A program made the translations under genes and the position numbers. Below are positions 33,076 through 44,140 of a stretch of DNA of 64,000 nt, one piece after another. The notes under the pieces are model-generated. The model was given only the letters and a program-made list of their open reading frames with translations, was not told the DNA's origin and did not search any database. The number at the start of each line of letters is the position of its first letter. Position 1 is the stretch's first letter. Location: the NCBI RefSeq assembly GCF_030035675.1, contig NC_084499.1, positions 15,342,610-15,406,609 on the forward strand, in the 5' to 3' direction. This DNA is from Rhineura floridana. Its lineage: Eukaryota > Chordata > Lepidosauria > Squamata > Rhineuridae.

Positions 33076-33147
33076 GAGGGATGATTGTTAAACCACTCTT
33101 GAGAATTGCAGCTCTGTGAGGGAAATAGGGGTCTCCTAGCAACTCTC

Positions 33148-33268
33148 AGCAGCAGGTCAGAGAGGCCTAGGCCACGTTATCATTTCAAATAATCATCTGG
33201 CAAGGCTCCTATTTCCATGCAGAGAGTCTATTGCAAGACTTACCTGTTGCAAGGCTTGCAAGGGCCAC
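33148..33268 (+). repeat. Left arm of a 120-bp inverted repeat pair
   Basis: AGGTCAGAGAGGCCTAGGCC, TTTCAAATAATCATCTGGC and TACCTGTTGCAAGGCTTGCA recur inverted at 36620-36758. It could be the end of a larger element or one of two scattered copies. Confidence 0.65.
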
Positions 33269-33284
33269 AACAACAAATCCCCTA

Positions 33285-33645
33285 CAACATTCAGGACAGA
33301 CAAAAGAAAGTACTTCTTCACGCTTTCCATAGTTAAACTGTGGAATTTGCTCTCACAAGAGCCAGTAATAGCCACCAACCGGAATGGCTTTAAAAGAGAA
33401 TTAAACAAATTCATGGAGGATAAGGTTGTCAGTGTCTACTAGCCATGATGGCTATGCTCTGCCACCATAGTCAGAGGCTGTTATGCTTCCGAATGCCAGT
33501 TGCTAGAAACTGCAAGAGGGGATGAGTGCTCTTGCACTCAGGTCCTGCTTATGAGCTTCCCGTGGGCATCTGGTTGGCCACTGTGAGAACAGGATGCTGA
33601 ACTAGATGGGCCTTTGACCTGATCAGGCAGGCTTTTATGCTGTTA
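33285..33645 (+). mobile_element. CR1-clade LINE, ORF2 end and 3' UTR
   Basis: TFRTDKRKYFFTLSIVKLWN and LLSQEPVIATNRNGFKRELN are read, followed by a complete 3' UTR ending GATGCTGAACTAGATGGGCC and TTTTATGCTG. Confidence 0.87.
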
Positions 33646-33775
33646 ACCTTTCTGAAATAATAGCCGGGATTGCTCTTGTCAGCTTTCTGGGTGGCAAGTC
33701 TTTGGAACAGAAGACTGTTGATGCATTTGGGCCTTAGCTCCTATTGATGCCACATTGGTGCCCCTGAATTACACC

Positions 33776-34045
33776 ATTCCCACCTTGGCTTTATCTGCAC
33801 TATACTGTTTAAAGCAGTGTCACACTACTTTAAACAGACATGGCTGCTTCCCCCAAAGAATCCTGGGAACTGTCGTTTGCTAAGGATGCTGAGAGTTGTC
33901 AGGAGACCCCTATTCACCTCACAGAGCTACATTTTCCAGAGTGATTTAACAGTCCATCACTTTCCTCAGGGAACTCTGGGAAATGTAATTCTGTGAAGGG
34001 AATAGGGGTCTCCTAGCAAGTCCCAGCACCCTTAACAAACTATCT
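33776..34045. mobile_element. Palindromic repeat G, extended copy
   Basis: CAAAGAATCCTGGGAACTGT with AGTTGTCAGGAGACCCCTAT, then CAGGGAACTCTGGGAAATGT and GGAATAGGGGTCTCCTAGC in inverted order. Confidence 0.53.
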
Positions 34046-34261
34046 GAACATATCAGTCACCACAGGTGGCATTCTATAATATAGATACACATTCCCACCT
34101 GCCACTTAAATCCCCCATGGCCCCAAGCCTGACCCAATCTGTGAATGGTCCATGGAACTTCCAAAAACCAAAAATGGTCCCTGCTGCAATTTGTCTTGCT
34201 CTGTGCTGGTGTTCTGGCCTCTGCTATGTGGTAGACTCTGTGATGTGAAAAACTAAATAGG

Positions 34262-34686
34262 ATGTGAGGTTATCAACTATTATGAGATTTCTCCTGTCTA
34301 ATATAAAAAATACCTTTTTGTGCCCATTTATGAGGTAAACGGTTATGAGGCTTCACCCTTCTAACTAATTTGAAAAATACCTTAGTGTACCCATTTATGA
34401 GGTAAACTGTTATGAGGTTCCACCATTCTAACTAATGGGGGATGGAAATACCTTAGTGTGCCCATTTATGAGGCAAACTGTTATGAGGTTCCACCATTCT
34501 AACTAATGGGGGATGGAAATACCTTAGTGTACATTTATGAGGTAAACTATTCTGAAGTGGGAACTGTGTAAGCTAATGTGAAAAGACCTTGGTGGGCCCA
34601 TTTACAAGGCCAGTTATTATGAAGTTTGACCAATACAACTAATGTGGGAAAGACCTTAGTGTACCCATTTATGAGGTAAACTATAG
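34262..34686. repeat. Minisatellite, 67-71 bp unit, about 6 units
   Basis: CATTTATGAGG-like anchors start at 34325, 34392, 34463, 34532, 34599 and 34666. Each unit has ACCTTAGTGTACCCATTTAT, GTTATGAGGTTCCACC and CTAACTAATG. The fifth unit is the most diverged. Confidence 0.88.
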
Positions 34687-34859
34687 CCCTGTTCAGATGT
34701 TAAAAGACCCATGCAATGAAAAGAGAGGGGGAGTCAGACATTCACTGGCCACATCCCTCCATCACATATCTTTTTCCTAGTCACATTACCTCCTGAGCAT
34801 TTGAGGAGGAAGGTCCGCAGTAAGGAGCTGGCAGTACCCAGATCAGCTGACATGGTAGA

Positions 34860-35302
34860 TAGGGCTGGAACAGTCTGTCAAGTTTGGTTCCCTCAGTTTC
34901 CCATTTTTTTTCAATCCGAAATTCAGTTCTCCACATTTCTGGAGCAATTTGTGATTTTTTTTAAAAAAGAATCCTCGTGAAAAGTCTTCAGCACGCGAAT
35001 GGCTCCAAACGAATATATTTGTGTGTGCCATTTTGACTAACATACACATTTTTGCATGCCATTTCTCCTAACACGATGCATTTTCATGTTATTGTCACCG
35101 AAAAGATTCCTTTTGTGCACACTTTCCCTGAATAGATGCACTTTTGTAAACGTTGCTTAGTCAGAGAACTGTGCCGCAAAATTCGGATAAGTGCAAATTT
35201 CAAAGGGTGGCTGGGTTTCGGTCCTCATATTGTTTCAGAAAGTGTGTGTTTGATCCGTTTGGCTTTAAATGCAAACTGAATTGAATGTCTCCCCCATTCC
35301 TA
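34860..35302 (+). mobile_element. MITE-A copy
   Basis: It starts TAGGGCTGGAACAGTCTGTC and ends CTCCCCCATTCCTA. The flanks ATGGTAGA and ATAGTAAG match at only 5 of 8 positions. Confidence 0.8.
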
Positions 35303-35428
35303 ATAGTAAGGATGCAACAAAGGAGCCAGGGGGAGCTAGGATGCACACACCCCACTTTCCCCACTTGCAATTCTAATCATACAAGGGCTTGAATGGGGCT
35401 TATTCTGTGGTGGAAATTGTGTAACTGA

Positions 35429-35834
35429 TAGAGATGGAAAGATCTGTCAATTTTGGTTCTCTCAGTTTCTCATTCTTCCAATGTTAAATTCAGTTCTCTA
35501 CATTTCTACAGCAATCTGCATTTTTTTTTAATCCTCATGAAAATTCTCCACCATTTTAGTGCAAATTTCTCCAAATAAAATCATTTTCTTGGCAGTTTTG
35601 ACAAAGGTACACATTTTTGCAAGCCATTTCTTATCATTGTGTGCCTTTTTGCATGTCCTTTTCACTCATGTATTCTTTTTTATGCACGTTTTCCCCTAAT
35701 AGATGCATTTTTGTAAATGTTGTTTAGCTGGCGAAGTGCATCCCAAAATTCTAATAAATGCAAATTTCAAAGGATGGCCGTGTTTTAGTTCTCATATTGT
35801 TTCAGAAAGTGCGAATTTGATGAATTCTGCTTGG
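35429..35834 (+). mobile_element. MITE-A copy, right end truncated
   Basis: It starts TAGAGATGGAAAGATCTGTC and runs to GAATTTGATGAATTCTGC. The terminal CATCCCTA is missing. It lies about 125 bp from the previous copy, in the same orientation. Confidence 0.82.
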
Positions 35835-36619
35835 CACTGGATTGGAACATAATCCTGAGCGGTTATGTTTACATAGGCTTGTATCTTGCTGCATTATGGA
35901 AGGATTGTGAAGTATTTTTCATAGATGATATCTGCAGCGGCAACTTAGTTCACATGGTAAGCCTTTTTTTAATTTTTTTAATATGAATTGGTATAATCTT
36001 TTATGTTAATGAAAAGTTTTAATATATTTTTTAATATTTTTAAATACTGTCTTATCTAAATCCACACACAATGAGAAGCTCTCCAAATAGATGCCACTGA
36101 AGAAGGCTTGTTTCAAGTCGAAACGCATCTGGCAAATTATTTTAGATATGTGGCGTATTTTATTAGTTATTGATTGATTGATTGCACTTGTATACCGCCC
36201 CATAGCCGAAGCTCTCTGGACGGTTTACAGCAATTTTACCTTCGCATTTTACACTTCTGTATTAGAATACCTTTGTAATTTATTACTGTGTTGTCATTGG
36301 GCGTGCATGTATGTCTTGTCAGCACAGCAAGCAGTTTACATCACAATTTGTGGGAGTAAATTGCATGTATATTAGAAATTGGTTATTATTGTGCATTCTG
36401 TTGGCTATCAGCTATAGACCATATTTCCCACTATTTATTTCTGCGTGCTTTTCAGAATACATCATGTTTGATTAGACCTTGGCTTCATGTGCTCATTTGT
36501 GTTTGGTTATTGGTCAAGGAGAAGGTTCTCCACTTTAGATTTTTGTCCAAAGACTTGGCATTCAGACAGCAGAAAACAGCAATTCCAGCTATTGTTTCAG
36601 AGCAGTTGTAAGAGAGGCA
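35835..36619. other. Unassigned AT-rich DNA with an L2-like tail at 36165-36232
   Basis: The minus strand at 36165-36232 carries CGTCCAGAGAGCTTCGGC and GGGGCGGTATACAAGTGC, the same L2-type tail as at 13981. The remainder shows nothing. Confidence 0.42.
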
Positions 36620-36758
36620 TCGTCATCAACGCTTGCCCTTGCAAGCCTTGCAACAGGTAGTCCTTGCAGCCGCCTCTGTGCATGGAAAGAGGAATCTCGC
36701 CAGATGATTATTTCAAATGACAACATGGCCTAGGCCTCTCTGACCCGCTGCACAGTGA
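36620..36758 (-). repeat. Right arm of the 120-bp inverted repeat pair
   Basis: The reverse complement of 33148-33268 with limited mismatches: TTGCAAGCCTTGCAACAGGT, GCCAGATGATTATTTCAAAT, GGCCTAGGCCTCTCTGACC. Confidence 0.65.
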
Positions 36759-37111
36759 GGTATACTCCCTTGTTCCCCAGATGGAGTTCAGCTGGATGGG
36801 AGAGGCCATTTATAAGTGCTGCGGGGGGCAATTTAAAAATAATGTCAGGGCAATAAAAAGAAAAAAAATGACTCCTAAGCCATCCATTGCCAGCAACGTT
36901 TGACACGCACTAGGCTTGCTTGTTCCCAGCAAATTAAGCTAATCAATGGGGCAAGCCTGTTCCTGACTGCTCAGAGAGCAACTGCTACAGGGGAGAGTTT
37001 CTGAGCTTTTCCCAAGCTCCTTAGGTTACAAAAAGTGAAAGAGAATTTTATTGTTTTACATTGATAGCAATGTTCAAAACCTGCAGGAGGAACGCCGAGC
37101 ACAAAAAAATC
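36759..37111. other. Single-copy-looking sequence
   Basis: No repeat is recognised. ATTTAAAAATAATGTC and AAATTAAGCTAATCAATG give it a regulatory-DNA look. Confidence 0.3.
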
Positions 37112-37322
37112 CATCATAAGAACACCAGAAGAGCCTGGCTGCTGGATCAAGCCAGTGGCCCGTCGAGTCCAGCAACCTGTTCTCACAGTGGCCACCGGTG
37201 CACCAAAGGGGAGCCCACAAGCAGGACCTGAGCGCAGGAGAGCTCTCTCCTCCTGCCATTTCCAGCAACTGGAATTCAGGAGAACGCTGCCTTCGCCAAT
37301 GGAGGCAGGGCGTAGTCATCAT
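37112..37322 (-). mobile_element. CR1-clade LINE 3' UTR
   Basis: CATAAGAACACCAGAAGAGC, CCTGTTCTCACAGTGGCC, AGCAGGACCTGAGCGC and CAATGGAGGCAGGGCG follow the family order. Confidence 0.83.
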
Positions 37323-37490
37323 GTTTGTTCAGGTTTGCTCAGTTATGTTTGCACTATTGTTCTTTTCATGATATCAGCTTTTGGCTTCAGCTGTATTGCA
37401 CACATTTTATTCATTTACTTACACTGCATCATGGGCTTTGGAGTCTTAAGGCAGCAAGGTATTTAAATGCTTGTACATTTCATCCTAGAT

Positions 37491-37617
37491 CGGGGCGGGG
37501 AACCCACAGCCCTCCAGTTGTATAGCTCCCATCAACCCCAGCCATTGGCTTTGGTTGCTGGGGCTGATGGGAGTTGTAGTTCAGCAACATCTGGAGGCGA
37601 AAGGATCCCCACATCTG
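37491..37617. mobile_element. Palindromic hAT-like MITE
   Basis: The ends are CGGGGCGGGGAACC and GGATCCCCACATCTG. The flanks TCCTAGAT and TACTAGAC match at 6 of 8 positions. Core arm GGGCTGATGGGAGTTGTAGT. Confidence 0.72.
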
Positions 37618-37739
37618 TACTAGACAGACAGACAGACAAACATATACGGCCCCAAGGCCCTATATATGAATTCTTTCTTTAGAGCTGCCCAAAAGGAAGA
37701 GGAAATCTGTAGCTAGCAGCATAGCTGTCCTGCCCAAAG

Positions 37740-38520
37740 TCGAGAGATCCAGTCTCAGACGCAGCTGTGATTTTTTTCTCTTTTTATTAAAAGCTACAGT
37801 TACATCAAAAGCAGTGTGCCTCATTAACCAAACTGGCATTCTAGGAACTTTTCACTGACTAATTCTGACTAAGCATGACTTTGCAGCGCTGCGATGACTC
37901 AGCAATGAACCCCTTCCCTGCGTCCCCTTAAGAAGGCTTGGCTTTTGCGTGCAGCTGTTGGCTCTTCCTCAACATCTGTTGAATCTTCCGCTTCTGCCAC
38001 CGGTGCATGCAGGTGACAGGGGCTGGCTCTCAGCTTCCCCCTCCGAGAGCTTGCTTGACCATGGGAACCTGTGGGGCGCCTGGCTGGGAAACGTCAAGTG
38101 AAACAGGCCGTGCCTCTGCTGCAGGCACAGGCAATGAGGGTGTGTCTAACAGAACAGTCTCCAAAGGGGCAGTCTCAGGCAGCTCTGGTTGCACTTCAGC
38201 GGAGGGGGCAGGATCTGGGGGAGTCAAGGTGTCAGTGACTTGGATTTCTGCACTCTGTGGGCTATCCCTGCTGCTTGTCTCCTCCCCCAGCTCATCCTCA
38301 CAGTCCTCAATGTCAGAGTCTGTCTCTTTGAAACCTCCCCACCCAACCTGGGCCACAATGGCAGCAGACTGCGGCTTATACCTTTGCTTTCTCATAGAGA
38401 CCACTGCCCTCATGGAGCAGATTAGACCCCCAAGAGAGGTCTGAGCAACGCTTAATACTCTGGGGCATGCTTCTCTGGATCCTTGGTCTAGCAAGCTACA
38501 AAGTTGGTGACGGCATGCTT
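37740..38520 (-). mobile_element. LTR-retrotransposon-type relic, tentative
   Basis: The minus strand holds an acidic and proline-rich open stretch (38030-38494) followed by a short basic stretch and an A-rich segment with AATAAA near 37790. The order would fit the 3' part of an LTR element, but no reverse transcriptase, integrase or capsid domain is seen. It is a fossil if so. It may equally be another repeat. Confidence 0.28.
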
Positions 38521-39025
38521 AGAGCTCCACTAGGGCCTCTTAATTAGACTCTATGAACACTCGGTGATTCTTAAGGATAGTTAAGTAGCAAACTATGTGT
38601 TGATAATAAAATTTGCTTGCCTTTTGCAGATATCCAATTTGCTTGTGTCTTCAAAGGAAGAAATTGGATTGTCTGCTCCCTAAATTGTTTTAATCTTTGG
38701 CACGGAGCGCTCCTGGCAGAGTCCCTTCAACTGGAAAATAGGAAATGAGTTTGAAACTATAGACACAAACGTGAATAATGCCCGTGCTCAAGGGGGGTGG
38801 AGTTTGATCTGGCGACGTGAAGGGTAGACAGATTTGTCAGCTCCAGATCTACTTTCTGCATAGAAGGGCAGACGACAGCATAGACTGGGTGGACGGGTAT
38901 TGAGTGAATAAGGGGAGACTGCAGCACCAAGAGAATCTCTGCTTAGGAACCTGATGTTGTTAGTCTCCAACCCTCATCAGCTCCGGCTAACATGACCAAT
39001 GGTCAGGGATGATGGGAGTTGTAGT
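38521..39025. other. Unassigned; half palindromic MITE at 38958-39025
   Basis: CTCATCAGCTCCGGCTAACA and GGGATGATGGGAGTTGTAG represent the centre of the palindromic MITE group, cut at the border with MITE-A. Confidence 0.4.
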
Positions 39026-39446
39026 TAGGGACGGGCACATCTGTCAATTCAGTTCTCTCAGTTTCTCATTTTTCCAGTGTGAAATTCTGTTCTCCACATT
39101 TCTGCAGCAACTTGCAAACATTTTTTTTAAATCACCATTTTAAATGGTGAAATGTGAACTTCTCCTAATTTGGTATGTAGTTTTGGCTCATGTACACATT
39201 TCTGCAAGCAATTTCTCCTAATATAATGCATTTTCGTATGTTATTTTCACTGATATACATATTTATGAACACCTTCTCTTAATATATGCATTTCTGTAAA
39301 TTTGTTTGGAGAACTGTACTCTGAAATTCAGAGAACTGCGAATTTTTAAGGGTGGCTGTGTTTTGGTTCTCATATTATTTCGGAAAGTGCAAATTAGGTA
39401 GTTTCATTTTAAAATGTGAACTTAATCAAATTTCTACCCCATCCCT
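39026..39446 (+). mobile_element. MITE-A copy
   Basis: It starts TAGGGACGGGCACATCTGTC and ends TTTCTACCCCATCCCT. It sits at the edge of a palindromic MITE remnant; no clean target duplication. Confidence 0.78.
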
Positions 39447-39587
39447 CTGAAATACCCATGCCTTATGTAGAGAAATGGGTTCTCCTAAATGTTGTTCCTG
39501 ACCTTTCACTGTGTTTTGTGTTCTGTGCTTTCCTAAGTGGCAGGAAATTGCAGAGCACACTTTAAAAAATATATATCCTGAAATGTA

Positions 39588-39850
39588 GGAATATCAGACA
39601 TAAAAGGAGCCCTGCTGGATCACACTAATGGTCCATCAAATGTACCATCCTGTTGCCCACAGTGGCTAACCAGATGGGAGTTTTGTCGAGACCTCGGGTA
39701 GAAACCTGCAGGTCAACATTGAGGCAGCCAGGTGGGCCAGGGTTTCAGCACCTTGGAGAGCTCCAAGTGAGCAAGTGGGCTGGACAATGTAGGCAATGCT
39801 TAGGTAGATGGAACGATGGTCTGGCTTGGTGTAAGCCATCTTCCTATAGT
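39588..39850. mobile_element. CR1 3' fragment fused to a tRNA-SINE tail fragment
   Basis: 39588-39678 on the minus strand is CR1 3' UTR (GAGCCCTGCTGGATCACAC, GTGGCTAACCAGATGGGAG). 39715-39850 on plus carries SINE body pieces (ACAATGTAGGCAATGCTTAG, CATCTTCCTATAG). Confidence 0.5.
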
Positions 39851-39973
39851 TTATGATCTACCACTGAAAACGTGGTTATAGAGACACATTCTGCATAATC
39901 AAGCCCACCCAGCTAGTAGACAGACCTGGAGTCCTGTCCTCCTTTTCTCCAAGTCACCCTACCCTTCTACTCA

Positions 39974-40080
39974 GCATGGTGTAATGGTTAAGTTTACTGG
40001 ACTGGGACCTGGGAGACCAGGGTTCAAATCCCCACTCAGCCATGAAGCTTGCTGGATGGCCTTGGGCCAGTCATTTTCTC
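39974..40080 (+). mobile_element. CORE/Sauria-type SINE head
   Basis: GGTGTAATGGTTAAGTTTAC, B-box GGTTCAAATCC and GGCCTTGGGCCAGTCA. The tail is absent. Confidence 0.68.
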
Positions 40081-40087
40081 TTGTGGC

Positions 40088-40190
40088 AATGACTGGGCCA
40101 TGGTCACCCAGTGAACTTCATGGCTGAGTAGAGATTTGAACCTAGGTCTTCCTGGACCTAATCCACCATGCTAGCCACTGCATCTCATAC
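40088..40190 (-). mobile_element. Inverted CORE/Sauria-type SINE head
   Basis: GGTCACCCAGTGAACTTCAT and TTTGAACCTAGGTCTTCC complement the preceding copy. The two face each other, forming a large imperfect hairpin. Confidence 0.65.
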
Positions 40191-40420
40191 TGCTGGAAAT
40201 GATCTCAGAGGTCATCTATTCCAACCCTCTGCCGATGCAGGAAAAGCATCGCTACAGCATCCCTGATAGGTGGCTGTCCACCATCTTCTGTGGCAGCCTG
40301 TGTTCCATGGTTGAACAGCTTGCACTGTCAGGACGTTCTTCCTAATGTTTAGCTGAAATCCCCTTTTTCATAATTTCAGTCTGTTGGTTCGGATCTTGCC
40401 TTCCAGGACAACAGAAAGTG
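40191..40420 (-). mobile_element. CR1 LINE 3' end (second CR1 family)
   Basis: AGGTCATCTATTCCAACCCT, ATAGGTGGCTGTCCACC and CAGGACGTTCTTCCTAATG complement the ORF2 end of the CR1 at 62525. Confidence 0.68.
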
Positions 40421-40422
40421 GG

Positions 40423-40655
40423 GTCATATAGTGGTTAGAGTATTGGACAAGGACTTGGGAGAGCAGGGTTCGAATCCTCACTCAGCCATTATGTTCACTG
40501 GATGACCTTGGGCCAGTCACTGTCTCTCAGCCTAACCTACCTAACAGAGTTGTTGTGAGGATAACATCGGGAGGGGAGAACCAAGTACAACACTTTGAGC
40601 TCCTGGGTAGAAAAGGAGGTACATAAATGTAATAAATACATAAAGAAATAATAAA
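40423..40655 (+). mobile_element. CORE-SINE (MIR-like) with L2-type tail
   Basis: TATAGTGGTTAGAGTATTGG, GGTTCGAATCC, CTTGGGCCAGTCACTGTCTC, AACCTACCTAACAGAGTTG and the tail GGTACATAAATGTAATAAAT. Full length. Confidence 0.8.
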
Positions 40656-41483
40656 GAAATAATTTTAACAGATATGCAGTTGAAGCAAGAGGATGACCCT
40701 TGGCCCTCCTTAAGAGAGGGAAGCATTCCAATGAGTTAAATTGTCTTCGGAGGAGAAAACAGACACATTCAAAAAAATATACCAAAAACCCTGAAAGGAA
40801 GCATTGTTAATCAGTGATTCACTAGGACTGATTTGATTTTGCAGGCCTGCAAAAGAGGGTCCATCTTTTGGTGGTGCTTTGGGAGGACTTTGTACAGGAG
40901 CCAAGTTCACACATATGACGGGGAGGGTTGCCCATCTGCAGTGGCTTAGGCCACCAGGAAACTTCCTTGCCTTCTCAAAAGTTGCTCAAAAAGTTCATTT
41001 GGTCCGCCTTTTTAAGTGAAGTCCTCTAATTTGCACTGCCCAAACTAAAACGCAGATCAAAACATAGTATGGCTACTCCTCCAGATTCTCCAATACAGTT
41101 TATGGTTCAAAAGGAGTACCATAATGCATATAAAATTTCACATTCTATGTTCAATTGTGTACAAAAAAAACATATTGTGTGGAAAAAATGTTCAAAACTA
41201 GTGTAGCTTTTTAGTGTGTGTGTTTTTTAACAAAAGAAATACCGCAGTTGCAGGATAGAATGGATTTATGAACGACTGATGCAAAACAGAGATGGGACGT
41301 AGACTGGTCCATTCATCTCTTATCTCAAATTAGCACTGGAAGTGAAGGAAGATGTCTCCCCATTGTGTAGACAATTGGAATGAGCTTCCCTTCCCCCTCT
41401 TCCAATGCTGGACCTTAAATAACCAGGTAACTCCTCATCTCTCCACTACATGGCCATCTGATTGGCTATATATACTGCTATAA
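40656..41483. other. Unassigned AT-rich DNA
   Basis: No recognised repeat, RNA gene or reading frame. Confidence 0.4.
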
Positions 41484-41640
41484 TATAGTATCATTCACTA
41501 TGTGATCCCTGATTGGCTGGGATTATACTGTGAAGAAGGGATCCCACAATAAGTGAAATGATATTATACCATTATATTTGCTTCTTCACAGCATTATCTC
41601 AGCTAATCAGGGAACACATAGTGAATGAAACAATACTATA
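41484..41640. repeat. Long imperfect hairpin
   Basis: ATAGTATCATTCACTATGTG and CTGTGAAGAAG on the left pair with CTTCTTCACAG and CACATAGTGAATGAAACAAT on the right, arms of 52-60 bp around a 45-bp loop. A palindromic MITE is likely; no target duplication was found. Confidence 0.63.
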
Positions 41641-42060
41641 CCAGTCTTCAGTTCTTAAATTTCCTGCAGAGAGAGAAAAAATGTGTTCCCTTCCTCCCCC
41701 AACCCCTCTCTTTATTTTTCTTCTTCTTCCTTTTATATCCTGGACGATGATAATATTCATGTTATTACCGATGCTAATTGAACTTTCACAAAGGTGCCTG
41801 GAGGCAGCAAAGTTGCCTGGTGAGATAATTACCATGGCAACCCCCTGCCTGAAGAAAAAGCGCCCAGCCAGTGCATCCACGAAGCATGCTACTGGTCCAT
41901 ACAAGCAACTGGCTGCAAAGTTCTTCCTGGGAGAGGACAAAGAACACCATGAATCATGAGCACACAAATGGATTGCCTCTGGAGACATGGATTGCCCCGG
42001 TGCCTTTCCCCATTAAAGCCCCGAAAAAGCCCTCCAGAGCTGGCATGTAATTTTTAGAAT
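41641..42060. other. Possible conserved non-coding block
   Basis: Repeat-free and motif-rich (GATAATATTCATGTTATTAC, TGAGATAATTACCATGGCAA). An open frame covers 41558-41959 on plus and 41599-41988 on minus, but neither has a known domain and one starts inside the hairpin. Confidence 0.35.
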
Positions 42061-42770
42061 AGAGCCCATATTTCTTTTCATTATACTCATCATCATTCCC
42101 TACCCCACCCCCTTTCAGTCTCACGTTGGATGCCCGCTAATTCTGCAACCTGCCAGTCTGAGCCATAAACATAATGTTGAAAAAGGAGCATCTTTCTAAG
42201 TGGAATGCTCTGACCAGGGTGGGTGGCTAAGAGGAACCTTGATAAAAGTTTAATTAGGAAAACCGACTCCCATTACTAAAGTGGGCCCCGTTCACCTCTC
42301 ATTTTAACCCTTTGGCCATAAATCTCCCCCTTGCCCCCAACTGCCCCCCTTTGAAGCAACCTGCTTTCCCCCACCAAACCCTCGTCAAGGTTCCCATTAT
42401 TTTAATCAGTTTGAGGGGATTTAATACATTATTGATTTTCGCCCATGAATTGAAAAAGCTCCCATATTAAGTCCAGGTTGCTTATTCTTTCTGTATATGA
42501 CATTCAGGTACTTGTGAAAAATTATACCAATTATGAAATCAGCCATTTACTGCTTCAAAGTGCAATCAGTTGTCACACTGCAGAGTACTCGCTCTTGAAT
42601 GTTATTAGCCGTGCAGCGGGCTCAGGGAAAGTGCTGAGAGGAGAGGCTTTAACCAAAGGGCAATTGCATGAAATTTACTTAGAAATAGCTATTTATCACC
42701 CTTGGATTTCCTACTGTTCAAATCCGTTGCAGACATTTTATGGAATTGTGGGGAGGGGGGCATCTTGGGA
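42061..42770. other. Possible conserved non-coding block
   Basis: Repeat-free. CTTGATAAAAGTTTAATTAG, TTAATACATTATTGATTTTC and TGAATGTTATTAGCCGTGC resemble deeply conserved developmental enhancers in composition. It has the most regulatory-looking appearance in the window; conservation is not shown. Confidence 0.38.
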
Positions 42771-44140
42771 GTGTATCACAGCCAATGGAGGGTCTCTTCC
42801 TCTCCCCTGCCACCCTTTCCCTCCCAACTTTGCTGACATTAAATGCAAAAAAAAAATTATTAGAAGTCATTGTAACAGCGTAAAGAGGCATTATCATTTC
42901 TGAGGTGCAATTTGAGCTTCATATCGAAAGCCACAGAAAATATCCCCTCCGCATGAACTCGCACACAGAGAACTTTGAAAAGTTTTATGATGGGTAGGTT
43001 GTCTTACCTGTAAGACCTCTAACAGGCAGTGTTCCTTGCACTTCTCCCAAAGAATCATGATTATTGTGATGGGGGGGGGGAGTAAGAAAGAACACCTTAA
43101 GAAAATATTACTTTCCAAAGTCTCGGAAAGCTAGGGTTGGTGGTGAGCAGAGGAGAGGGGAGGGGAGGAAAGGAGAGGAGAGGGGAGATGGAAGTATCCA
43201 ATGCTGGCACAAATCCCTAGAAGCAAGGCAGCTTTTGAATTGCTACACTGGTGTCCTTTCAGGGGTGCCTTTGCTAATGTCCCTAGCGGCCACCATTAAT
43301 GGCTTCTGCCTGCAGGCGATGGACTGCAAGGGAACATAAATTAGAGGGTACATCCAAGAGAAATTTCTATCTCAGTAAAGATGTCTTGTCCGCTTGTTTT
43401 CCAGAGCCAGCAAGAATCTCAAAAGGCAGGGCCAATGCCATATTGTGAAAGGGCGAAGAGTTATCCCAGTAGTCCGTGTTTGTCCTTCCTTTTGTGGCAA
43501 CCTCGGAAAGGATTGTGTAAAAGATGGCGTGAGAAATATACAGGGCAGCTAGTGTTGGACATGGATGTTGATTCAGCAGGAGCAATCCAAGTTGATTAAG
43601 TGGGTCATTTTAAGCTGATTGAGTGGGCCACTTGATTGAGGCAAGGAACTGGCCGACTCTGTATGGATGGCCAGCTACACAGAATCCACAGGGTGACTGA
43701 CCTTGTGATTTCAGGATGCCCAAGGGTCCCCTCACAGGGAATGGGATTCAGTGGGCCCCTCTACCTCGCCAAATTCTCCCAATATGGTTACCTGAGTGGC
43801 AGAAGAAGGGGAAGGCTGAACACGTGGAGGGAAGCCACAGGACAAAGAGCAGCATTCAGCTCCTCAGAGAAAGCCAATTCACTTAACCCAGAGGGGATCT
43901 TCTTCAATATTAATAACTTCCTTGAGAGTTAAAAGTCAAAGAAGGCAGGAAGGTTGCATATCAAGGGCAGAGGAAGACTGAGAGGGATGAAGTTATTACA
44001 TTTCTTCACCGGCATTATTATTATTAAATTTCTATGTAGATGGTTAATTTAATCCCGTGTGTGGTTTGCAACATTATTAAAAATATAAAATACAATGCAG
44101 GAGGAAAAGCCTGATAAAAATTAATTATAATATTTATCTG
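42771..44140. other. Mostly unassigned single-copy DNA
   Basis: 42850-43010 is AT/CpG-mixed and may continue the preceding block. 43140-43195 is a (GGGGA)-like purine tract. Other short frames show no domain. Confidence 0.35.

Noticed and set aside
28794-34686. CRISPR array
   Set aside because: The tandem arrays have adjoining units without unique spacers, in a vertebrate-type genome.
41558-41988. Overlapping 133- and 129-codon frames
   Set aside because: One begins in a hairpin repeat, neither has a domain, and the region looks regulatory rather than coding.
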